Assembly: GCA_964007475.1 (NCBI GenBank)
Contig: OZ023273.1
Span: 52,125,351 to 52,189,350 of the forward strand
Source of the DNA: Hybos culiciformis
Lineage: Eukaryota > Arthropoda > Insecta > Diptera > Hybotidae
Direction: 5' to 3'
DNA length: 64,000 bases
Positions 14,929 through 26,649 of this stretch are shown in pieces. A program made the position numbers and the translations under genes. The notes under the pieces are model-generated. The model did no database searches. It saw only the letters and a program-made list of their open reading frames with translations, and had not been told where the DNA came from. How positions within the stretch are numbered: the stretch's first letter is position 1; the number at the start of each line of letters is the position of its first letter.

Positions 14929-15374
14929 ACAGTGGCGGTCAGAGAAACTCCGACCAAACACCTCTTTATATAAATTTTATGTTTATATTTATAATTTTGT
15001 AATTTAAACAGGTCTACCCTTTTAGGTCGCTTAGTAGACATCTAAAAATTATCCTGATTCAAGATTTTATTTTATTATGAATATGCAGCCACAATTTGGG
15101 TCAAGATTTTATGCAATTTTATCTTGTTGATAAAATTTTTTTTAATTACATTTAAAAAAAAAGCTAAAATGTCTACTTTTTAAAATTACGGCATTTGAAG
15201 TGCAATCGGATGTGGAAAACGAATGCAATGATGGATATTCAAAGTGTCAAAAAACTTCTTTTAAAATTCTAAAAAAAGTATTAAAACATGAGTATTAAAA
15301 CATGAGAAAACTGTAAAAATATTTCACCAAAAAATATGTAAATAACAGTGTGCTATTTATTTGACGGCCACTGT
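14929..15374. mobile_element. Small TIR element, Tc1-like ends
   Basis: The ends are inverted copies: ACAGTGGCGGTCAGAGAAA on the left, and ACAGTGGCCGTCAAATAAA when the right end is read in reverse. ACAGTGGCSGTCA resembles ends of some Tc1-like transposons. A TA is seen only at the right edge, so the target duplication is not confirmed. There is no transposase. A short hairpin (TTACCTATCC and GGATAGGTAA) lies just outside at 15520-15556. Confidence 0.4.
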
Positions 15375-16190
15375 GTACATATTTAGATATTGTAGATTTA
15401 TATAAAAATTTAATTAAAAATGAATGTATGCAAATAATTTTAATTAAAAAGTGAGAATTAATGAATAATTTTATTTGAAAAAAAAAATCTTTAAATTCAC
15501 TTTATTATTATTATTTTTACTTACCTATCCACATTTTTAATGGGATAGGTAAGTAATGGGGGTTTAATTTGATAGTCAAACTAATTCGAAATGTTTAAAA
15601 ATAACTAATCAATTTTAGTACTTTTTGTTTAAGTCATAAATATGGAATGAGTGATCACCCTGCTAAATGCAGCCAGGCAGATAGAAATGAGTTAGTTTCT
15701 GACAAATGTTTAAACCGAACACAATTTAAATAATTGCGATGAAATAAAAAAAATAATTTCAATTCACGCGTCAAACTTCTATTTAAACAAACTTCTATTT
15801 AAACAAATTGAATTAACTTGTAAATAGAAACTAATCTTAAAATCAAAAATTAATAAATTAAATACAAGTTTAATTAATAAATAAGAATTAATAAAGCAAA
15901 GTGAACTCAGTAAATAAACGTAGCGATAATAAACTATAACTACAAGCTTAAATAAGAGAAGTTGGACTTTTATTTATGCCAACATCCGAAGAACTATAAT
16001 TTCCTTCTTCGAGCCCCCTCATATAACCAGTAATTTGTTATAAATATAATTTAAAAAATTAAAAGTCAGGATTTTCATGTCAACAGCTGGAATCCTGAAA
16101 TTATGATTAAGGATTTTATATTTTTATTAATAAAAAAAAACACAACCCATAAAAACAAAATTTTTGATATAAATCCTTTATATGCGAGGC
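15375..16190. other. AT-rich intergenic DNA
   Basis: Contains the small hairpin at 15520-15556 and a short duplication (AACTTCTATTTAAACAAA twice near 15774-15806). No gene is seen. Confidence 0.45.
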
Positions 16191-16194
16191 AATT

Positions 16195-16466
16195 GATGTG
16201 AAGTTCATATAAAGGTGTGTGAGTGTGTGTGTGTGTGTGTGTGAGTCTGTGATGCCAAAGTATATTGTTGTCGACGTCAAAGTGAAAATTTTAGATCGAT
16301 TGGATACCAGAAATGGGGTCTATTTTGACTTACTAAGTTTGCAGACCAGGTGGTGAAGTTTATATAAAGGTGTGTGTGTGATGCCAAAGTAAATTTCGGC
16401 TCGATTGGATACCGGGAAGTGGGGCATTTTTAACTTTGTAAGTTTGAGGAAAGTGGGCTGAAGTTC

Positions 16467-16511
<45 letters not shown>

Positions 16512-16640
16512 TGTCGATGCCAAAGTCCATTGTCATCGACGACAAAGCGTTGTGCAAAATTTCAGCTCGATTGGATACCGGGAAGTGGGTCAATTTTGAC
16601 TTTCTAAATTTGTGGAAAAGTGAAGTTAATATAAAGGATT
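16195..16640 (+). repeat. Three tandem units of about 110-180 bp with embedded (GT)n tracts
   Basis: Each unit has AAGTT(C/T)ATATAAAGG or AAGTTCATATATATAT, a GT microsatellite, GATGCCAAAGT, CGATTGGATACC(G/A)G(G/A)AA, GTGGG and TTTTGACTT or a close variant. Unit starts are near 16200, 16349 and 16461. The GT tracts differ in length (the longest is near 16477-16507). This is a higher-order tandem repeat, perhaps the inside of a decayed transposon. Confidence 0.75.
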
Positions 16641-18599
16641 TAAAAATATCGAATTTTTAAAAATTAAAATGTGCCACACGCAAATAAAGCAAATAAAGCA
16701 TTTTACTTTTTTGTTCTGTTTTTTAAAGATTCAAAAATTATCTATGTAGCAAAATTTATTTCAATGACGACTAAGGTTTTATTAGAAGGTTGATACATTC
16801 ATTATTATTGTCTGCTAAAAATTTTCCATTCAAAACTTAAAATATATTTTTACTGATTTATCTGTATTATGTATATATAAAATTTATTATATACAATACA
16901 CATAACTAAACAGTTTACATATTAAATCTTGTGTATTGAAGTAATTTTTTTTTTCTAATTTCTCGAGGTAAAATGTCATATTATCTGTTATCGAGTGTCA
17001 GAAATTATAAATGTATAAAAAATTATTATTTTCCTGTCTTATGAAGTTGTTGTTATATACACACAGGCGGATTTTTTTTTTTAATCTCTACCATAAAAAT
17101 ATAATCAAATTCACGTTACAAGGATAAATTGTTATTAATGTACGTACTTGAGTGCGTGTTTTTAGATAATGATATTTATGTATAGATAGAAGATATGAAC
17201 ACAACATTATTATTATTAAAAAAAAACATCTATATAGAATCCTTATAAAAATTATGAACCATTTTCCGAACTGAATTAAAAAAAAAAATCATACAAATGT
17301 AAGAGAACGTGTTTAGAAACAAATCTATAATAGTAGTTAAATTTCATCATTTTGCTTTTCAAATAAAAAAAAAAATTAATATGTTTGCAAAGAATATGTA
17401 TATTTACAAAGAATACATTTGCAAAGAAGACTGATGTCCTGAGAAAAAAACGTGACTCGAGATTCATAATCACATCTTATACCTGATACTGGTGTCCTGG
17501 ATGCAATTAAAAATTTTATTCAAATAATTACAGTAGTTTCATAATTCATAAATACATTATGCATTATACATAATACATCAAGGAGAGAAATAGGTGTAAA
17601 TAGCAATAAATGTATGTTTTTTTTCCCAATTATTCGTAAAAAGAATCAATTTTTCCTAAAAACCACAATTTGTAGATAATTGGGAACATAATTATATTAC
17701 ATATTATACTAAAATCTGTTTTGTAAATAAATATTATTCATCAAGCTAATAATTTTCATGATTTGAAGCTATTGTTAAATTACTGCCCTGCTATACAACA
17801 GAAATATAGAATTCATATTTCTTTTCTTTTCTTTTTTTGAAACTTCCATTTTATTATTTAAAAAGAAGTGAGTATACCTACCAGGTTTCAATTTAAAAAA
17901 AAAAAGAAAAAAATAATCAAAATCTTATTATTATTCATTCCATCAATATACATATAAATAATATAAATATCTACTTCAGACATACTTCCTGTAAGAAAAT
18001 GAATCTTCTAACAATTGAACCGGAAATTGTAGAATTTTATGTAAAATAATATATTTTTTGAATATCGAATATTCCTGTTTTATCTGCATTTTTATGTCAT
18101 CTATCAATCAATTGAAAAACAAATTATTATTTTTTATTTATTTTTTTTTTTTTACTAAAAAAAAACTCTTGAATTTGATACTTCGACAAATCATCAAAAA
18201 CTTGATTGATTTTTTCATAAAAATTTCGTTTCCTTTTTATATACATTTCAAATAATGTACATATTATTACGTCCCTTCCATATATATTAATATAATTGGT
18301 TTGTTTATTTATCAGGCAATAGCGCATATGAGAGCAATCTCATTTTTCTTTAAACAAACCCAAATTTACATGAAAAAATTTATTTTAATTCGTATACGCG
18401 ACAGAAAATTTAAATAAAACTTTCGAATATTATCTTGTAAACCTTCAAGAAAATTTTCTTTTTCCGCTAATTTTTCAATGATATAATGTTATTATGTTGT
18501 TATGTAATTATATTATTATGTTATATTATGTATGTATATTACTAATAATATAAAAATATATGTGAACTGTTTAACGATTTAAATTTAAAGTAGAGGAAG
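16641..18599. other. AT-rich intergenic DNA
   Basis: No gene is recognised. Two related phrases, CTGATGTCCTGAG at 17429 and CTGGTGTCCTGGA at 17490, are noted without meaning. A TTATG-rich simple stretch lies at about 18484-18540. Confidence 0.45.
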
Positions 18600-18601
18600 T
18601 A

Positions 18602-19298
18602 CGGGTATTGTGGACCACTGCAACTGTTTTCGAACATATCTCAGTTGTTTTTTGTCAATTTTTTTAACCAAAGATACATATTGAAGCTTGGTCTTTCTCC
18701 TTTACAAAAATTAGTTGAAAAGCCAAATATCTCATGTTATTCAATAATTATAACCTAAAATGTGGAAAAAATCCAAAACACCAGTTTTAGATAACGTGCG
18801 GTTAATTTGGACCATAGCATCGGGTAAAGTGGACTAGCTTTAAATTAGAGTTTTGCTGGTCATTTTCAAAATACAAAATATGCGGTTAATGTGGACCAGT
18901 GTACCACAGTACCGAAATTGGGTGGTTCACATTACCCGCATTGGTTATCGTCACAAAAAAAAATTTGAAAAATATGAAAAACTTAGACTTAATAATACTT
19001 ATTTGACTTCTTCGAATGCTGTTTGTTTTACTCTGTTCAAAAAAATATTAAATTTTAAAATTTTAAAATAAATGAACTTTCAAGCCAAAAAATTGTTTTC
19101 ACTTTTTTTTTACAATTTTTTTGCCAAATTCAACTATCAAACTAAAACTTTTTTATTGAATGAGTTTTTAATGAGAAAATTTTTTTCTCTTTGTTTTTTA
19201 ATATTGTGCATTTTTTCACATGCTTAGATTTGTTACTTGAATTTAAATAGCTGAGAAAATGCACTGGTCCACATTAGCCGACCGGTCCACATTACCCG
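18602..19298. mobile_element. TA-flanked TIR element (697 bp), non-autonomous
   Basis: The left end CGGGTATTGTGGACCA and the right end, read in reverse CGGGTAATGTGGACCG, are inverted repeats bounded by TA at 18600-18601 and 19299-19300. The TA duplication fits the IS630/Tc1/mariner/pogo group. Extra internal copies of the end motif (GGTTAATGTGGACCAG near 18882, GTGGTTCACATTACCCG near 18923, TGGTCCACATTAGCCG near 19265) make subterminal repeats. There is no transposase open frame. Confidence 0.7.
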
Positions 19299-19760
19299 TA
19301 ATTACTCTAATTCCAATATATTTGAGATTTTATTAAGAGATATTTCAAGTTCCGTTTCCAACATTTATCTTTAGTTTTATAGGACCTGTACATTTTAAAA
19401 TTCATAATTTTGAATAAAGTAATAGTTTTATCTTAAATACTGTGTCTTAATTTTCGTTTCTTAACTTTACGTCATTTATTATGTCACTTCAGAAAATACT
19501 TAAACTTAGAAGTTGAAGTCTAAAACTTTTAAATTAAACTGCTAAATAGATTTCAATAAATATGGAAAATTGAGATGTGTGTGTATTCTTAAGAAATAAT
19601 TGAGGATGACATTATTACCTAGCTTAAGAAACTTATACTCCATTGTGGTAATCATATAAATGTATTTATATTTAGATTTGTTTTTTTTTGCATATTATTT
19701 AACAGAACATCATACCAGTTATGTATGATTAACTTCAATTTTAGTTTAAATTTTACTTAC

Positions 19761-19868
19761 TTCTGGTATTTTTTTTAAAACTCTTGCATGTGTTATACTT
19801 CTTTTAGATCTGGCATGTGGTAATGTTCGATGTTTAAAATGATATTCAGTTCCATCACTTCCGGGTAA
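19761..19868 (-). CDS. amon: Single exon of a PC2-type proprotein convertase (prodomain)
   Basis: On the minus strand a 108-nt segment lies between a TATCTTTTTAG acceptor and a GTAAGT donor and reads 36 codons in phase 0 at both ends. It contains EYHFKHRTLPHARSKRS followed by a ...LKKIPE end. Alignment with the PC2 prodomain is gap-free: YHF, then 11 residues, then RS, then 12 residues to the conserved Val, which here would be the first codon of the next exon. Furin prodomains have only 7 residues between YHF and RS, so PC2 (amontillado in flies) fits better. The KRS site corresponds to the internal prodomain cleavage site. I found neither the signal-peptide exon (expected at higher coordinates) nor the subtilisin-domain exons (expected at lower coordinates). 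This is therefore one exon of a gene with very long introns or a partly missing assembly. Confidence 0.7.
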
Positions 19869-20183
19869 CTAAAAAGATACAAAATGAAATATTATGAAAA
19901 CTTATTATTATAACTGAATTATTATAATTGAATATAATATCTTTCAATATTTATTTTATTTTTTATTTTTTTATCATTGATTTATATAAAATAATATTAT
20001 CATGAATTTATTTTTTTTATTATAACAATATTCATTTTTTTTTTCATATAGAAAATTAATTAAATTTCGATTTTTTGCTCACAACTTAATGTTTAATGTT
20101 TATATACGTCATAAATACTGCGCTGCTGTGCATATCAAATACATAATTTTTATTCAACAAAGTTATTATATTTTTCTCATTAA

Positions 20184-20721
20184 GGCGGGTATTCAACTGA
20201 AGATAAAGTACAAGATAAATTTTATCTTGAAAAGGAACATCATTGAGTGAGATAAAAATTGACACATGACTTTCTGACTTATGTAGTACCTAAACAATTT
20301 TATTTTTAATTTTCTTACCTCCCAACTTTCATCCATTTTATTTAATTAATTTTACCAATTTCATTTTATTTTATTAAATTAAACTATTATTTTAATTTTA
20401 TTATTTTTTACCAATTTCAGTTTAAAAATTATTTGAGTTTTCTGATTTTTGTTTGTTTTCGTCAAACAACAAACGTCAAATTCTTTTTACACGACCTAAT
20501 GTCAAAATTTATCTTGAAAAGAATGTTCAAAACATTCTTTGCAAGATAAATTTTTGAAATAAAATTTATTTGAGTGAAAATATTTTCATACAATTTTTAC
20601 TCAGATAAATTTCCATTTATCTTCAGTTGGGTACCGATAAATTAAATTCACTCAACTAAAATTTATCTCAGATAAAATTTTATATGAAAAAGTTGATTTT
20701 ATCTCCAGTTGAATACCGACC
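20184..20721. mobile_element. TTAA-flanked TIR element (538 bp)
   Basis: The ends are inverted: GGCGGGTATTCAACTG on the left, and GGTCGGTATTCAACTG from the right. Both are flanked by TTAA (20180-20183 and 20722-20725). A TTAA duplication suggests piggyBac-like mobilisation. The end sequence also resembles PIF/Harbinger elements, which duplicate 3 bp, so the superfamily is open. Inside are several GATAAATTTTATCT-type inverted subrepeats. On the minus strand near 20313-20330 an ATG-GAT-GAA-AGT-TGG-GAG followed by GTAAGA could be a leftover first exon. Confidence 0.7.
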
Positions 20722-20745
20722 TTAACAACTAAAGAATTTCAAATA

Positions 20746-20841
20746 ATGGCGGAGATAATCTCAAAGGAAAAATTTGTCCGCACGAAAATTAAAATATATG
20801 AAGTTGTGTCAAGATTAAGAACTCGCGCCGATTACGCGTGA
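20746..20841 (+). other. Possible small ORF, 31 codons, in a locally G+C-richer patch
   Basis: An ATG in AATAATGGCGG context opens a 31-codon frame ending TGA, using codons with many G/C third positions (GCG, CGC, GCC, ACG) unlike its neighbourhood. The peptide is basic (MAEIISKEKFVRTK...). It directly follows the TTAA-flanked element. It may be an upstream ORF or first exon, or part of an old repeat. No homology is recognised. Confidence 0.2.
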
Positions 20842-20933
20842 CATTTTTCTTGAATGTATCTCCGTTTTTATTTACAAGAACTAAACGTCAACGCCTACTT
20901 AGTACTTAACAAATAAATTATAGCATTAATGTA

Positions 20934-21258
20934 GTAAACACAATTGGGGCGACAGCGACAACGACAACGACTTCAAAAAAAATAAAAACCATTCATTTGT
21001 ATGAGAATGAACACAATTGAGACGACTGGCGACAAACGACATTGTCGCCTGGCGATAAATTAGAAATGTTTCTATTTTGTCGCCAAGCGACAACGACAAC
21101 CATATATTTTTTTTGTTTATTTTTCTATTTGTTTATTTTTTTCCTGTTTATTTAATTCGTCGCCGTCGCCGTAATTGTGTTCACTCCAGTGACATCGCTG
21201 TCGTTGTCGTTGTAGTCGTCGTTGTCGCCGTCGTTGTCGCCCCAATTGTATTTACTCC
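20934..21258. mobile_element. Inverted-repeat element with (CGACAA)-rich ends
   Basis: The left end AAACACAATTGGGGCGACAG pairs with the right end GTCGCCCCAATTGTATTTAC. Both continue into imperfect CGACAACGAC / GTCGTTGTCG runs. Further internal copies of ACAATTGAGACGACTGGCGAC and GTCGCC occur. No open frame. A second copy of the left end (CAGAATTGGGGCGACAACG) starts at 21263 and runs into the assembly gap. Confidence 0.6.
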
Positions 21259-21300
21259 TTAAACAGAATTGGGGCGACAACGACGACGACAACGACAACG

Positions 21301-21500
21301 NNNNNNNNNNNNNNNNNNNNNNNNNNNNNNNNNNNNNNNNNNNNNNNNNNNNNNNNNNNNNNNNNNNNNNNNNNNNNNNNNNNNNNNNNNNNNNNNNNNN
21401 NNNNNNNNNNNNNNNNNNNNNNNNNNNNNNNNNNNNNNNNNNNNNNNNNNNNNNNNNNNNNNNNNNNNNNNNNNNNNNNNNNNNNNNNNNNNNNNNNNNN
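21301..21500. other. Assembly gap (200 N)
   Basis: Exactly 200 N, probably a placeholder of arbitrary size. The left edge stops inside a CGACAA-type repeat, so the gap was probably caused by that repeat. Confidence 0.98.
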
Positions 21501-24500
21501 CAATAATTTATTTATCTACAGACTCTTTCTCGGGTATATAAAATTTTATTAAGTTAAAAAAAAAATATTTACTCAGTATAGTAAATAATTTTTATTTTTA
21601 TTTTAATATTAAATCAAAAAGGATTTAATTTGAATAAATCATCCCACCTATTCAATCACATAAACCTTTTTTCTTTTCTTGTCATCAAAAACCCTTTATT
21701 TATTTTTTTCATTTTATAATTTCAAATGGTCCTCGACTTCAATAATTTGAATGTTTTTCTTATTTTATAATTTCAATTTATAATCACAGTACAGGATTTT
21801 TCTGTTAATTCAAAAGGATTTTACAAATATTGAAATAATTGTTGCTTTAATAAATGGGGTGTCCTTTTGGGAATAAGCTGGAGTATCCGAAATTATTATT
21901 ATATTCTTTAAGTTTTATATGCAGATTATTTCAATTTGGTTGTTCATCTCAATTTTCCGCTTAAGTTGAACAATAATTTCATTTTATTTTTTTAGGGAGG
22001 AAAGGTAAATAATTTTAATGTTCAATGACTTTATAAAATGGTAATGAAAAAAAAGAATATATTCTACGATTATTTTTTTTTTTTCAACGAGTGAAAAAGT
22101 TTCCAAACAATACAATATGGTGCCTATCTTTCTTGTTTAGATTAAACACTGGAAGCCTCATTATTTTGACTTTAGATTTATAATACTTATTAATATTAAT
22201 GAATATGTATAAAACTTTTTCGTAATAATTTATTGTATCTGCATTTCGTACATAGTTTTTATAGACTTTAATAGGAATATTTAAGTTTTTCTTCATAACT
22301 TTTTTAAGGAAAGTCATAGAAAATAGGATTATAATATGTCTGTCATTATTTTGATATATAATAAATGTGATTTAATAATAATTGAGAATTTATGTAGTTT
22401 TGAAATGCATGTTTCTGTCTAAAGTTAAGCTCAGCTTGAATCAGAATTAGATTTCAGTGTATAAAAAAGGATTTAATATCTATAATGGTTTTCCAATTTT
22501 TACTTAAAATTTACCAAATTTTTCTTATAATACAAATAAGAATCAAATTCATGGACATTAAAAATAATATCAATTTGTTAAATTTTGAGGAATTTTGCTA
22601 TTGGTTTTTTTATTTCAAGTTTTGAAATCTTGTTTATATGATAGTTAGTTTTTTCATATGTTTAATGATATAATTTAAATATGCTTCAAAGTTCTGTATT
22701 CCTAGTTTAAAAAAAACTTAATTATTCTTCTTTTAAGAAAAATATATCTTAAATATATTAAAAACTCGCATAGTCAGTCAGTTTAATATAATTAACGCAA
22801 ATTTTGAACAGTTCACAGATCTAATTAAAAAACAAAAACAAAATGAAATGAAAAGGAAAAGTGTTAATTGCTGCTTATATCGAATTAAAGAAAATTCATT
22901 TATATATACAAAAAAAATAATAAAAAACAAATTTTCAAATTATGTATTCAATTCAAATCTTATACTTTTTTAATATGCATGCAATTTAAATATTTAGCAC
23001 GTATTTATGATACATGTATTCTATATATAACTAGCTACTATATATATATATAATGAAAATGTATTTGTGAGATGCCACTAAATATTTTCTTTTATGTATT
23101 TTATAGCGCAACATAATTTGTTATATGGAATATTATTTTGTCTCTCATCTGCTTCAGTAAATTTTCGTATGTATTCTAAAATCACGAAATAAAAGTCTCC
23201 AAAATATATTTTCCTTTAAATAATTTGTTTTAACGCTTGCGTATCAATTTTTTAGGTTGCCATAATTTTCGAGAATACATATAAAATTTTAAATAACTAA
23301 TTTTTCATTCATGAGAAAAAAAATATATACATATTTAAAATAATCACGCCCTTATGTGCAGCCAATTGGAACAAGGGGAACTCATTAGTTTAATATACAT
23401 AACATATAAATATAACGAAAAAAAAGGAATATTTCTATTCCTGCGTCTATAATTTGATATTTGATATCTAAAAAATATTACAGTGAATTTTTATAACAAA
23501 TGCACTACTATTATGTATTCAATAAAATCTTTAGGCAATCAATAGAACTTCGAATTTTACGAAAATCTATGCGATTGTCCATTAGAAAATTTAATCATTA
23601 TATATTCTAATAAAATTTAATTTATTTTTTGATAAAAAAATATAATTACATAAAAATCAATTATTACGAAATAGTACTCAGTTAGTCATTACTGAGAATA
23701 AAATCGCAATTTTGAATCACAAAGTCTGAAAAGAATCAGGACAAGAAATAATTTATAAAACTGTCTTGAAAATATCTAGAACTATTATTCAAAATTTATA
23801 ATATGTATGTTGTATGTATTATACTAAATTAGATGCCTGCCATTTTATGTATATTCTACATATCAAATAAAAAATATTTAATTCTTTTCCTATTTGAGTT
23901 CAAACTATTGAAATGATATTTTTTTGATTTATAACTAATTGATATTCAATATTAGTTCAAAATTATGATATACCGCATTTAAAATGATTCTTTAGAATTT
24001 CAAATTATATACCCATTAAATTTATTTAAGAATTTTTATAACATAAAAACCTTAGGTACCTATTATTGACGATTTAAAGAAAACATCTTATTGTTTGATA
24101 AATATCTTATAACAAAGTTAAGGAACGTTAATTGATATCATATTAGAAGGATATACCCAAAATTAAATACAACAAAATCTTTTTTTATTCATTTGAACAA
24201 TCTACATTAAATGAAACTAATCCACCTTAAGCATTAAATATTCAAAATTTAAACTAACATTTTTTTTTAAATTTAAACAAGATATTATTTAGATAATATA
24301 GTAATACGACTAATTTGTCGTGCAAGTGTTTTCTAAGCAATAATCTATTCTATCCTGGCATAATATTTCTCAAAAGACAATGCTGTTATTTCTTATACAT
24401 ATCAGCCAATATGCGGTATTAAACCTCAAATAAGCTACTGAAATCAAATTTGGCATATCAAGTTACAACTCAGATCAAATTTAATATATCAAGGTAAAGT

Positions 24501-26083
24501 TCAAAGTGTGCATTTGTACATTTTATTAATTTTCAGTATTGAAGAAAATTTTTTTCATTTTCATTTTTTAAATGGCACTGCAAAGCAACGTGGCATAGAA
24601 ACTAAAATAGACAAACAAAAATGTATTAAATATGAAGTACATATATTCAATATACATATGAACAAGTATTTTATATGTAATGTTATTTAAATTTTAAGAT
24701 ATTTAATTTTTATCTTTGATGCTACGCATCAATTCCTATAGTTTTCTAATTCTTTGTATTTAATATTTATATAATGAAATTTATCTAATTAAATTATCAT
24801 GCTAACTGAATGGCTCGAAATAATAATATTATTACTTATGTTGAAAATTATGAAAAGTTACAGCTATACTTTGATGTTGAAGCCAAAATAAAACCAATTT
24901 AAAAAATTTTATCACCAAAATATTTGTAAAAACCTTTGTATAACATTATTTGTTCCTGAATTAAATGGAACTAATTAGTACGACACGACCACGGACGGAC
25001 GGACAATAATAAATAATTTCTTTTTTATTTTGTGAAGCATAACGATAATACATATCCGTTTATCTTAAAATATTGAAAGCTAAAAATAAAAAAAAATACA
25101 ATGTTATTTATTTTTAAGTATATAATAAATCAGAAATTTGGTCAATTTTGAATTTGATTACTTAGTAAATAAGCTGATTCAAACTCAAATTGAGACAAAT
25201 TTTTTGAAATCTTTATTTACATAGTGAATTGAAAAAATCATTTCGCTTATATTTTTGTTTTTATCACTTCAAATTAACTAAGTTGCTAGGTGTTGAATAA
25301 AATTAAAATAAGCCCACATTATTTTCTTTACTAGGAAATAATAATTCCTTTTATTAATATCAGAATAAAAGTTCTGTTTTTAGGGGTTTTTTTTTGTGTA
25401 ACATTTATAATACCAGCAATATACAATTTATTTTTCTATTGTATTAAAGAATTTTGTATTATCATATGTAAACGATAAATATATATAAAAACAATTATAA
25501 TATTAAAAATAGTGTGTACAAAAAAATTTGTTTTAAATCAGAAGTTCATAATACACCTTTATTAATGAAGAGCAACACCTCTTTTTTGAACTGAGAAAGA
25601 CACTAAAAGAGACTGTGCCACCATTAGATTATCCAGCATCCGTCTCGAAGTGGATTTTTTTTTCAAGAATATTTTGTAGAATATTTCTAAATAATTAATT
25701 CTTACTAAAGAAGATGTGTAAGTACTAAGTTACTGTTGTTTTAATAAATTTGAAAAAAAAAAAAAAAACAATTTTCATGTGCCAATTACCATGATTCATC
25801 AAAGACTGCAACCCTCTAAATTATATACTTTTTTGAACCGTTTCATAGTCTTACTTAAATTTTGGTAATTAAATTTTGCCCGGAAAGTATATTTCATGTA
25901 AAATTTGGACTGCAGGGTATACCTAATTTTGGAAACACTTTTTGTATCATATCATGTAAGAAATAATATTATAAAAACGATTCATCATAATATTTTCTGA
26001 GGATGCGTTATAAAATTACTTGATGTCTTAAATAAATTTGTATTGTTGGAGTGCAAAAGATTTAAATCATTTAAATTTAAAGC
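21501..26083. other. AT-rich intergenic DNA
   Basis: No gene or structured repeat could be defined over about 4.6 kb. Open frames here (22084-22317, 24508-24690) are Lys/Asn/Ile/Phe-rich with no recognisable motif. Confidence 0.45.
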
Positions 26084-26091
26084 ATTTAGAG

Positions 26092-26541
26092 CAGCGTTTC
26101 TCAAAGTATGATCCACGGAGCCCTAGGGTTCCGCAAGTCAACTCAAAGGGCTCCGCGAATCTCATAATCAAATTTGAAAAGAAATTATAAATTTAAATTC
26201 GCTAATAATTAATATATGAAAATAATTTGTTGTTTTGAAACCTAACTGATCACGTCTGCTTCTAGAAGCAAATTCTCACACTATGACATATTTTTACATT
26301 ATATTACACATAGCGCAAATTTTATAAGCGAGTTTTGTTGAAGTACAAATAATTTAATTTTTTCTTTTTATTTATGAATTTGTAAATACAAAGTAGGTAT
26401 ACAAAAATAAATTACTTTTTGGGTTTTGTGTATCATCGATTGGCACAGGCACACAATTAGTCATTACTGAATCACTGGGGCTCCGTGTAAATTATTATGC
26501 CTTTGGAGGGCTCTGCAGCTCAAAAAGTCTGAGAACCGCTG
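26092..26541. mobile_element. hAT-type MITE with perfect 8-bp target duplication
   Basis: The terminal repeats are CAGCGTTTCTCAAAGT on the left and CAGCGGTTCTCAGACT read inward from the right. They are flanked by identical 8-bp duplications ATTTAGAG at 26084-26091 and 26542-26549. The CAG...TTCTCA end and 8-bp duplication are diagnostic of hAT elements. Length is 450 bp, with no transposase. Subterminal GGGCTCCGCGAA / TGGGGCTCCGTG phrases are also partly inverted. Confidence 0.9.
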
Positions 26542-26649
26542 ATTTAGAGTGTTCTGAAAGAATTTTCACTGTAACACTTAAATTATTAACTACAAAAAAG
26601 ATTTCGTTCATTCTTATTAACTTGTAAAGTAATTCGTCTGTTTATATAT

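Noticed and set aside
21222..21541. Open frames across the N run
   Set aside because: They consist of unknown residues over the assembly gap.
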